Positions 1 to 5,378 of a DNA stretch of 6,114 nt are shown here, one piece after another. Below the pieces are notes generated by a model, which worked only from the letters and a program-made list of their open reading frames with translations, searched no databases and was not told where the DNA came from. Every line of letters begins with the position of its first letter. The stretch's first letter is position 1. Source of the stretch: Clostridia bacterium (GTDB lineage: Bacteria; Bacillota; Clostridia; Christensenellales; Aristaeellaceae); NCBI GenBank assembly GCA_016297535.1, contig JAEDGL010000145.1, positions 1 to 6,114 of the forward strand, read 5' to 3'. The translations under genes were made by a program, and so were the position numbers.

Positions 1-10
1 GTGCATCCCC

Positions 11-45
11 GTCGGAAAAGATCGCCGCAGGCGAGCTTTTTCGAC
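11..45. terminator. Bidirectional terminator-like hairpin
   Basis: An inverted repeat pairs 11-20 with 36-45 (nine Watson-Crick pairs plus one G-T) and, after one mismatch, 22-25 with 31-34, leaving a five-base loop. The inner GC core (CGCC/GGCG) is flanked by AAAAG on the left and CTTTTT on the right, so it has the A-stem-T form of a terminator that works on both strands. The T-run is better on the plus strand. It would stop a plus-strand gene arriving from the left and back up termination of lplA on the minus strand. No RNA was tested; function is inferred from shape and position. Confidence 0.6.
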
Positions 46-50
46 GCTCT

Positions 51-90
51 GAGCCGGAGGGCTGCACCCCTCCGGCTCCTGTTTTGTTAT
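51..90 (+). terminator. Rho-independent terminator hairpin, plus-strand orientation
   Basis: A perfect 11-bp stem (51-61 with 68-78, GC-rich) with a six-base loop is followed on the plus strand by CTGTTTTGTTATT, a passable T-rich tail. On the minus strand the same stem begins eight bases after the lplA stop codon but has no T-run directly behind it, so for lplA it would act as a 3' stabilising stem or together with the hairpin at 11-45. The T-rich tail overlaps the last codons of lplA. Confidence 0.55.
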
Positions 91-1112
91 TCATCTCCGC
101 TTCGGGCCAGGTCGCGCAGACGGCCGCAGATCAGCTTGCACACGTCGCTGGTCATCTGCGCCAGGCGCAGGTCGGTAATCCACGACAGGCGCTGGCTGAA
201 ACGCTTGGTGATGGCGCTGATTAAATAGGGCGATCCGATCAGCGCCTGCTCGATATGGCCAAACAGCGCGGCCTCCATGGCGTCGGTGTATACGCGCGCG
301 TCGCGCACCACGCCGTCCCCGGCGCGCAGCTGCACCGTTACCCCGCCCCAGGGAAAGCGCTCCGTTACGGTAAAGGTATAGGGAATGCCGCCGGGCAGCA
401 CCCACGCGGGGCTGGCAAACTGGGCGGTCAGCCGGTCGATGGAGGCGCTGTCCATCATGCGCTCGTCCAGCATGGCGGGCGCTGCGCCAAACGCGCGGCC
501 AAACGCCCAGTACAGGCTTTCCTGCAGGGCGGCAATGGTAACGCCGCGGCCCACATCCGCCAGATTGACCACCTGCGGAAAGGGCTTTTTCATGCCTGCG
601 GGCAGCTTGCCCTCCTCCACGGTAAGGGCGTTCACCATCTGCCCCAGCGCGCTGGAAACCAGAATGGTACCGTGGTGCATGGCCGCCGAGCCGCTTTTGA
701 AATAGGCGTTGGCGCAGAACTTGCGCCCCTCAGTGCCCAGATCGTTGCGCCCGCTGGCCTGCGCCTGCACGCCAAACGCGCCCACGGCCATGCCTACGGC
801 GCTGAGCTGGCGCGGGATATCAAAGCACGCCTTGGGGACAATGAAGGTGAAGGATAAGCTGCCCCTGTCCTGATACATCGCCCCGCCGCCGCTGAGACGG
901 CGCGCAAGAACCCCGCCCTTGGCCGTAAAGGCGTCCACGGGGCATTCGTACCAGGGGTGCTGCGCGCGCCCCAGCATAACCGTGGGCGCGTTTTGCCACA
1001 GGTACAGGATGGCCGTATCCTCCGGCAGGGTATCCATCAAATGCTTTTCGATGGCCTGATTGCGGAACGGATCGCTGCTTCGGGCGATCAGGCAGGCCGT
1101 GCGTCGGATCAT
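87..1112 (-). CDS. lplA: Lipoate-protein ligase A
   Basis: Cytoplasmic enzyme that activates free lipoate with ATP to lipoyl-AMP and transfers it to a lysine on lipoyl domains such as GcvH or 2-oxoacid dehydrogenase E2 subunits (family knowledge). The product is 341 residues, close to E. coli LplA (338). Visible motifs: the lipoate/ATP loop RRLSGGGAMYQD at 71-82 (family RRxSGGGAVxHD), GRNDL at 121-125, the catalytic lysine K131 in EGRKFCANAY, and HHGTILVSS at 146-154. Residues from about 240 form the small C-terminal accessory domain of bacterial LplA. The ATG at 1112 is chosen because AAGGAG lies eight bases upstream; the frame stays open to 1187, but that extension runs through a leader hairpin and lacks an obvious ribosome site. 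It is transcribed alone, divergently from the transporter operon. The target proteins are not in the window. Confidence 0.93.
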   Translation of the reverse strand: MIRRTACLIARSSDPFRNQAIEKHLMDTLPEDTAILYLWQNAPTVMLGRAQHPWYECPVDAFTAKGGVLARRLSGGGAMYQDRGSLSFTFIVPKACFDIPRQLSAVGMAVGAFGVQAQASGRNDLGTEGRKFCANAYFKSGSAAMHHGTILVSSALGQMVNALTVEEGKLPAGMKKPFPQVVNLADVGRGVTIAALQESLYWAFGRAFGAAPAMLDERMMDSASIDRLTAQFASPAWVLPGGIPYTFTVTERFPWGGVTVQLRAGDGVVRDARVYTDAMEAALFGHIEQALIGSPYLISAITKRFSQRLSWITDLRLAQMTSDVCKLICGRLRDLARSGDE

Positions 1113-1120
1113 GGCTGCAT

Positions 1121-1126
1121 CTCCTT
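1121..1126 (-). promoter_or_regulatory. Ribosome binding site of lplA
   Basis: The minus strand reads AAAGGAGATGCAGCC directly before the ATG at 1112. AAGGAG sits eight bases from that start, an ideal distance. This decides the start against the longer reading frame that opens at 1187. Confidence 0.85.
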
Positions 1127-1151
1127 TGGTGTGCGCGGCATAGCGCAAACA

Positions 1152-1189
1152 GCGTGAAAACATGCGGCGCCCTGCGCCGCCTTTCACGC
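1152..1189 (-). other. Long GC-rich hairpin in the lplA leader
   Basis: Outer arms GCGTGAAA (1152-1159) and TTTCACGC (1182-1189) pair perfectly over 8 bp; inner arms GCGGCGC (1164-1170) and GCGCCGC (1174-1180) pair over 7 bp around a three-base loop. The arms are separated by an uneven internal loop of four bases against one. In the predicted lplA transcript this stem lies about 27 nt after the start and ends about 25 nt before the ribosome site. On the minus strand the inner stem is followed by ATGTTTTC, a weak T-run, so an attenuator is possible; an mRNA-stability element or protein site is equally possible. It matches no riboswitch class that I recognise. Confidence 0.6.
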
Positions 1190-1222
1190 CGGATGCGGTT
1201 GATCGGGTATGGAGGCAAGGCC

Positions 1223-1251
1223 AGTATACGGAAAAAACACGCCTTTGTCAA
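1223..1251 (-). promoter_or_regulatory. Sigma-A promoter of lplA
   Basis: On the minus strand TTGACA (1251-1246) is followed by exactly 17 bases and then TATACT (1228-1223). This is a perfect -35 with a five-of-six -10 at the optimal spacing. It predicts a transcript start near 1216 and an untranslated leader of about 100 nt. Confidence 0.8.
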
Positions 1252-1261
1252 TCTTTGCGGG

Positions 1262-1306
1262 TTTGCCGAACAACATGCAGGAAAAATCTTTTCAATGTTC
1301 GTGTTT
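1262..1306. promoter_or_regulatory. Candidate PurR operator: two inverted PurBox-like sites
   Basis: Box 1 (1262-1274, TTTGCCGAACAAC) agrees with the Bacillus PurBox AWWWCCGAACWWT at 10 of 13 positions, including the whole CCGAAC core. Box 2 (1294-1306, AATGTTCGTGTTT) agrees with the reverse complement at 11 of 13. They face each other, as in Bacillus purine operons, with 19 bases between them, slightly longer than the 16-17 usual there. Box 2 ends four bases before the -35 of the transporter promoter, and box 1 begins ten bases past the -35 of lplA. PurR control would suit a nucleoside importer. The consensus is quoted from memory and the spacing is off, so this stays a candidate. Confidence 0.35.
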
Positions 1307-1310
1307 TTGC

Positions 1311-1339
1311 TTTACAAAACGATCAAAAAAGAGTATGAT
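1311..1339 (+). promoter_or_regulatory. Sigma-A promoter of the BMP transporter operon
   Basis: TTTACA (1311-1316), a 17-base spacer, and TATGAT (1334-1339) each differ from consensus at one position and have optimal spacing. The predicted start is near 1346, giving a leader of about 50 nt before the lipoprotein gene. That leader is too short to hold a purine riboswitch. Confidence 0.8.
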
Positions 1340-1378
1340 ATCCCCGTTCCCCAAAATGACCCGTATTACGACAAAAAC

Positions 1379-1385
1379 AGGGAGG
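1379..1385 (+). promoter_or_regulatory. Ribosome binding site of the substrate-binding lipoprotein gene
   Basis: AGGGAGG is followed by an A-rich spacer of ten bases and the ATG at 1396. The site is strong and the surrounding leader is poor in GC, which favours high translation of this first gene. Confidence 0.75.
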
Positions 1386-1395
1386 AAAAACCATT

Positions 1396-2619
1396 ATGAA
1401 GAAGCTTCTGAGTGTTCTGCTCACCCTGTGCATGGTGCTGGGCCTGACCGCCTGCGCCAGCGCGGAGGTTTCCACGGCTGATATCAAGGTCGGCATGATC
1501 TGCATCGGCGACGAAAACGAGGGCTACTCCGCCAACCACATCAACGGTCTGGTAAAGGCCGCCGAAAGCCTGGGTATCTCCAAGGATCAGATCACCTTCA
1601 AGTACAACATCCCCGAGACCGAGGCCGCCTATGAGGCCGCCATCGACCTGGCGGAGCAGGGCTGCAACATCATCTTCGCCAACTCCTTCGGCCAGGAAAC
1701 CTACGTTGCGCTGGCTGCCGAGGAATATCCCGAGATTGAGTTCTGCCACGCCACCGGCACCACCGCAATGAACGCCGGCCTGACCAACTTCCACAACTAT
1801 TTCGCCGCCATCTATGAAGCCCGCTATGTCAGCGGCGTTGTGGCCGGCCTCAAGCTGAACGAGATGATCGAATCCGGCAAGATCACCGCCGACGCCGCCA
1901 AGATGGGCTATGTGGGCGCCTTCCCCTTTGCCGAGGTTATCTCCGGCTTTACCTCCTTCTACCTGGGCGCCCGCAGCGTGTGCCCCACCGTTACCATGGA
2001 AGTGCGCTACACCAACTCCTGGGGCGACATGGCGCTGGAAAAGGAAACCGCCGAGGCCCTGATTGCTGACGGCTGCGTGCTGATCTCCCAGCATGCCGAT
2101 ACCACCGGCGCTCCCACCGCTTGCGAGGCTGCCGGCGTGCCCTGCGTAGGCTACAACATTTCCATGATTCCCGCCGCTCCCACCCAGGCGCTCACCTCCT
2201 CCGCTGTCAACTGGGCGGCCTACTATGCCTTCGCCATCCAGAACGTGCTGGACGGCACCACCTTCCCCGCTGACTGGTCCGCCGGTTATGTGGAGGGCGC
2301 GGTGTACGTAACCGAGCTCAACGAGGCCGCCGTGCCCGCCGGCACCGCCGAAAAGGTTGCCGAGGTGGAAAAGGCCATCAAGGAAGGCACCCTCAAGGTG
2401 TTTGACGTTAGCACCTTCACCGCTCCCGCTGTGGAAGGCGGCAGCTACACCGTGGATGCCGACGGCCACCTGACCAGCGCCTTTGCTACCGATACCAACG
2501 GCGACTGGGTTGCCGATACCAACGAAGTGGTGATCGACGGCGCTTTCTCCGAGTCCAGCGTGCAGTCTGCTCCCTACTTTGCCATCATCATCGACGGCAT
2601 CACCGCTGTGACCGAGTAA
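1396..2619 (+). CDS. BMP-family ABC transporter substrate-binding lipoprotein
   Basis: Extracellular ligand-capture component of a BMP/Nup uptake system, anchored in the membrane by a lipid. The 407-residue product begins with a lipoprotein signal: KK at 2-3, a hydrophobic run 4-16, and lipobox LTAC at 17-20, so C20 would be lipidated. The mature protein matches the Bmp/PnrA fold family (Med/BMP domain, about 30-340). Typical segments are SGVVAGLKLNEM (146-157), GYVGAFPFAEVISGF (171-185), the LGARSV...TNSWGD block (190-211), EAL..DGCVLISQHADTTGAP (220-240), and VNWAAYYAFAIQNVLDGT (271-288). Characterised relatives bind purine nucleosides (T. pallidum PnrA, L. lactis BmpA), but other BMP subgroups may take related bases, so the substrate is inferred. 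A tail of about 60 residues contains DTNGDWVADTNE (366-377), spaced like an EF-hand loop. The mature part has eight cysteines, many for an exported protein. First gene of the operon, followed by a terminator-like hairpin. Confidence 0.92.
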   Translation: MKKLLSVLLTLCMVLGLTACASAEVSTADIKVGMICIGDENEGYSANHINGLVKAAESLGISKDQITFKYNIPETEAAYEAAIDLAEQGCNIIFANSFGQETYVALAAEEYPEIEFCHATGTTAMNAGLTNFHNYFAAIYEARYVSGVVAGLKLNEMIESGKITADAAKMGYVGAFPFAEVISGFTSFYLGARSVCPTVTMEVRYTNSWGDMALEKETAEALIADGCVLISQHADTTGAPTACEAAGVPCVGYNISMIPAAPTQALTSSAVNWAAYYAFAIQNVLDGTTFPADWSAGYVEGAVYVTELNEAAVPAGTAEKVAEVEKAIKEGTLKVFDVSTFTAPAVEGGSYTVDADGHLTSAFATDTNGDWVADTNEVVIDGAFSESSVQSAPYFAIIIDGITAVTE

Positions 2620-2635
2620 TCACGAATCGCTTTAA

Positions 2636-2680
2636 CGCCCTGCTGCCTTTAGGGGCAGCAGGGCGCTTTCCTGTTTCTGA
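2636..2680 (+). terminator. Internal terminator-like hairpin after the lipoprotein gene
   Basis: A perfect 12-bp stem (CGCCCTGCTGCC at 2636-2647 with 2654-2665) and six-base loop start 16 bases after the stop codon. The tail CTTTCCTGTTTCT is T-rich but broken by C and G, suggesting partial rather than full termination. Such a stem between a binding-protein gene and its transporter genes commonly raises the ratio of binding protein to membrane components and protects the upstream mRNA; that role is inferred. A small 6-bp hairpin (2679-2684 with 2692-2697) follows. I see no good promoter between here and the ATPase gene. Confidence 0.65.
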
Positions 2681-2717
2681 AGCATGAAGCCTGCTTCCCC
2701 CCTTATCACCCACAGAT

Positions 2718-2722
2718 GGAGG
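2718..2722 (+). promoter_or_regulatory. Ribosome binding site that decides a TTG start
   Basis: GGAGG lies eight bases before a TTG at 2731. The ATG at 2716 overlaps this site and has no purine-rich stretch upstream (CCTTATCACCCACAG), and the in-frame ATG at 2758 is preceded by CACCAACGCC. The TTG is therefore the best-supported start of the ATPase. Confidence 0.65.
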
Positions 2723-2730
2723 CGTTCCCT

Positions 2731-4278
2731 TTGCACAATCAACCCACCACCAACGCCATGATCGAAATGCGCGGCATTACCAAGCATTTCGGGCAGGTTG
2801 TCGCCAATGAAAATGTGGATCTGACCGTATACCGGGGCGAGATTCTCAGCGTGCTGGGCGAAAACGGCAGCGGCAAGACCTCGCTGATGAACATGCTGGC
2901 GGGCATTTATTTTCCGGATGCCGGTCATATCTATGTGGAAGGCCGCGAGGTGGTCATCCGCTCGCCCAGGGACGCGTTTGATCTGGGCATCGGCATGATC
3001 CATCAGCACTTCAAGCTGGTGGATGTACTGACCGCCGCCGAAAACATCATCCTGGGCCTGCCCGGCAGGCAGGTGCTGGATATGAAGGGCGTAAAGGCGG
3101 ATATCCGCAGCCTGCTGGACAAATACGGCTTTGAGCTGGATCTGGACGCCAAAATCTACGAGATGAGCGTAAGCCAGAAGCAGACCGTGGAAATCGTCAA
3201 AATGCTGTACCGCGGCGCGCATATCCTGATCCTGGACGAGCCCACCGCCGTGCTCACCCCACAGGAAACGGACAGGCTGTTCCAGGTGCTGCGCAACATG
3301 CGCGCGCAGGGGCATTCCATCATCATCATCACCCACAAGCTCAACGAGGTGCTCAGCCTGTCCGACCGGGTGGCCGTTTTGCGCAAGGGGCACTATGTGG
3401 GCACCGTAAACACCTGCGACGCCACCGAAATGAGCCTGACCGAAATGATGGTGGGCGAAAAGGTAACGCTGGATATTGAGCGCCCCGACCCCGTCAACCC
3501 CGTGATGAAGCTGCACATGCAGGATGTAACGGTGGTAAACAAGGAGGGCCGCGAGGTGCTTTCCCACGCCTCGTTCAAGGCCTACACCGGCGAAATTCTG
3601 GGCATTGCGGGCATTGCGGGCAGCGGCCAGAAGGAGCTGCTGGAATCCATCGCGGGGCTGCAGAAGATTGTGTCGGGCCAGATTGAGTACATCAACCGCA
3701 AGGGCCATATCAAGGAGCTTACCAAAATGAGCGCCGAAAAGATTCGCGAAATCGGCATCCGCCTGGCCTTTGTGCCGGAGGACCGCCTGGGCATGGGTCT
3801 GGTGGCCTCCATGGGCATGACGGATAACATGATGCTGCGCTCCTACCGTCAGGGACGGGGCCTGTTCAGCCACCGCAAGGCGCCGCATGATCTGGCCGAG
3901 CGCATCAAAAGCGAGCTGGGCGTGGTAACCCCCTCCATCGAGTGGCCGGTGGGCCGCATGAGCGGCGGCAATGTGCAAAAGGTGCTGGTGGGCCGCGAGA
4001 TCGCCTCCTCCCCGCAGGTGCTGATGGTGGCCTATCCCGTGCGCGGCCTGGACATCAACTCCTCGTACCAGATTTACCATCTGCTCAACGAGCAAAAGAA
4101 AAACGGCTCCTGCGTGATTTGTGTGGGCGAGGATCTGGATGTGCTGCTGGCGCTGTGCGACCGCATTCTGGTGCTGGCGGACGGCCGGGTAACCGGCGTG
4201 GTGGACGCCCGTACCGTTACCAAGGAACAGGTCGGTCTGCTGATGACCAGCCACGAAAGCAAGGAGGTGCAGGCATGA
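2731..4278 (+). CDS. BMP-type nucleoside ABC transporter, tandem ATP-binding protein
   Basis: Cytoplasmic motor of the importer: one chain with two ABC domains, as in NupA/YufO and sugar importers of the RbsA class. With the TTG start the product is 515 residues, usual for the family (about 500). Domain 1 (about 11-240): Walker A GENGSGKT 43-50, Q-loop Q92, signature region MSVSQKQ 145-151, Walker B ILILDEP 165-171, switch histidine H202. Domain 2 (about 258-505): Walker A GIAGSGQK 294-301 lacks the usual K-S/T pair, signature MSGGN 410-414, and the Walker B position reads VLMVAYP 430-436 without D-E, followed by RGLD 438-441. A degenerate second nucleotide fold is normal for this class; the weak first signature adds to the asymmetry. 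The stop overlaps the next start (ATGA), so translation is coupled. An ATG start at 2716 would add five residues and cannot be fully excluded. Confidence 0.93.
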   Translation: MHNQPTTNAMIEMRGITKHFGQVVANENVDLTVYRGEILSVLGENGSGKTSLMNMLAGIYFPDAGHIYVEGREVVIRSPRDAFDLGIGMIHQHFKLVDVLTAAENIILGLPGRQVLDMKGVKADIRSLLDKYGFELDLDAKIYEMSVSQKQTVEIVKMLYRGAHILILDEPTAVLTPQETDRLFQVLRNMRAQGHSIIIITHKLNEVLSLSDRVAVLRKGHYVGTVNTCDATEMSLTEMMVGEKVTLDIERPDPVNPVMKLHMQDVTVVNKEGREVLSHASFKAYTGEILGIAGIAGSGQKELLESIAGLQKIVSGQIEYINRKGHIKELTKMSAEKIREIGIRLAFVPEDRLGMGLVASMGMTDNMMLRSYRQGRGLFSHRKAPHDLAERIKSELGVVTPSIEWPVGRMSGGNVQKVLVGREIASSPQVLMVAYPVRGLDINSSYQIYHLLNEQKKNGSCVICVGEDLDVLLALCDRILVLADGRVTGVVDARTVTKEQVGLLMTSHESKEVQA

Positions 4279-5378
4279 ACGCTGCTGTTAAGGAACCGCT
4301 GTTTCATGTGGTCAAGCGCGACCGCTCCGGCTGGGCGCGCGGCGTGCTGGTGCGCGTGGCGGCCATTGTGCTGGCGCTGATCGTATCCGCCGTGGTGATT
4401 GTGCTGCTGACCGGCATGAACCCTTTGCATGTATACGCCGCGCTGTATGACGGCGCGGTGGGCACCTCGCGCCGCATGTGGATTACCCTGCGCGATGCGT
4501 CCATCCTGCTGTGCATCGGCTTTGCGGTGATGCCCGCGTTTCGCATGCGGTTTTGGAATGTGGGCGCGGAGGGACAGGTGCTGGTAGGCGCCATGGCCAC
4601 CGCCGCCGTTATGATTTACGGCAGGGAGCTGCCCGCCTGGGCCATGTATACCCTGTGCCCGCTGGCAGGCATTGCGGCAGGCGCGTTGTGGGGCGTGATT
4701 CCCGCGTTTTTCAAGGCACATTGGAACACCAACGAAACCCTGTTCACCCTCATGCTCAACTACATCGCCACCCAGCTGGTGGCCTTTGGCATCATCTTTT
4801 GGGAAAACCCTCCGGGATCCAACTCCGTGGGCCTGATCAACGCCAAGGGCAAGATGGGCTGGCTGCCCTCCATTGGCAAAAACAGCTACCTGCTGCCCAT
4901 TCTGATTGTGCTGGCGCTGGCGCTGCTGCTGTTTGTATACATGCGCTACACCAAGCAGGGCTATGAGATCAGCGTGGTGGGCGAAAGCGAAAACACCGCC
5001 TATTACGCCGCCATTAACGTAAAGCGCGTTATCATCCGCACCATGGCCATCTGCGGCGGCATTGCGGGCATTGCGGGCTATCTGCTGGCCGCAGGCGTGG
5101 GCCATACCATTTCCACCGGCCTGGCGGGCGGGCGCGGCTTTACGGCCATTGTTGTGGCGTGGCTGGGCAAGCTGAACCCCTTCTCCATGATGCTGGTGGC
5201 CTTTGGCCTGGTGTTTATGGAAAAGGGCGCGTTGGAAATTGCCTCGCAGTTTAACCTGAACGAAAACGCCAGCGAAATCCTCACCGGTATCCTGCTGTTC
5301 TTCATCCTGGGCTGCGAGTTCTTCATCAACTACCGTCTGGAATTCCGCAAGCGCGAAAGGGAGGGCGTAAAGGCATGA
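4275..5378 (+). CDS. BMP-type nucleoside ABC transporter, first permease
   Basis: Integral membrane subunit that forms half of the import channel (BPD_transp_2 family; NupB/YufP type). The 367-residue product has a charged cytoplasmic N-terminus (to about 24), a first long hydrophobic segment at 25-47, and about nine or ten hydrophobic segments in all. Family landmarks: FRMRFWNVGAEGQVLVGAM (89-107, family F..GxFNIGAEGQ), WGVIPAFFKA (139-148), NETLFTLMLNYIA (153-165), the cytoplasmic coupling-helix segment GYEISVVGESENTAYYAAIN (229-248) that should contact the ATPase, and GGRGFTAIVVAWLGKLNP (285-302). The start is fixed by AAGGAGG seven bases upstream, inside the end of the ATPase gene, and by a 4-base ATGA overlap. 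The C-terminal tail RLEFRKREREGVKA is strongly basic, consistent with a cytoplasmic end. The frame is open far upstream, but only as a shadow of the ATPase gene. Confidence 0.93.
   Translation: MNAAVKEPLFHVVKRDRSGWARGVLVRVAAIVLALIVSAVVIVLLTGMNPLHVYAALYDGAVGTSRRMWITLRDASILLCIGFAVMPAFRMRFWNVGAEGQVLVGAMATAAVMIYGRELPAWAMYTLCPLAGIAAGALWGVIPAFFKAHWNTNETLFTLMLNYIATQLVAFGIIFWENPPGSNSVGLINAKGKMGWLPSIGKNSYLLPILIVLALALLLFVYMRYTKQGYEISVVGESENTAYYAAINVKRVIIRTMAICGGIAGIAGYLLAAGVGHTISTGLAGGRGFTAIVVAWLGKLNPFSMMLVAFGLVFMEKGALEIASQFNLNENASEILTGILLFFILGCEFFINYRLEFRKREREGVKA

Noticed and set aside
1..228. Plus-strand open frame at the left edge
   Set aside because: It runs through two terminator hairpins and into the antisense of the lplA 3' end, and its product is arginine/serine-rich with no motif.
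1267..1301. LexA (SOS) box: CGAACA and TGTTCG are exact Gram-positive half-sites
   Set aside because: LexA half-sites need a gap of about two to four bases; here the gap is 23, and no DNA-damage gene follows.
1346..1395. Purine riboswitch before the transporter operon
   Set aside because: Only about 50 nt lie between the predicted transcript start and the start codon, too short for the aptamer, and I see no three-way-junction arms.
1154..1399. Small plus-strand frame across the divergent control region
   Set aside because: It spans both promoters, the candidate operator and the leader hairpin, and has no ribosome site; its end overlaps the lipoprotein start.
1366..2469. Long minus-strand open frame (367 codons) opposite the lipoprotein gene
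   Set aside because: Its product is a glycine/histidine/alanine-rich string with no domain, a usual by-product of GCC/ACC-rich codons on the other strand; the sense gene has a promoter, ribosome site and clear family motifs.
2632..4254. Long minus-strand open frame (540 codons) opposite the ATPase gene
   Set aside because: The product is rich in H, Q, A and G, with no recognisable fold, and mirrors the ATPase codons. It is a shadow of high GC at third positions.
3601..5078. A 21-base exact repeat (GGCATTGCG-based) at 3601-3621 and 5058-5078
   Set aside because: Both copies encode GIAGIAG in different proteins, in segments where the families commonly have G-x-A-G; shared codon preference explains the match.
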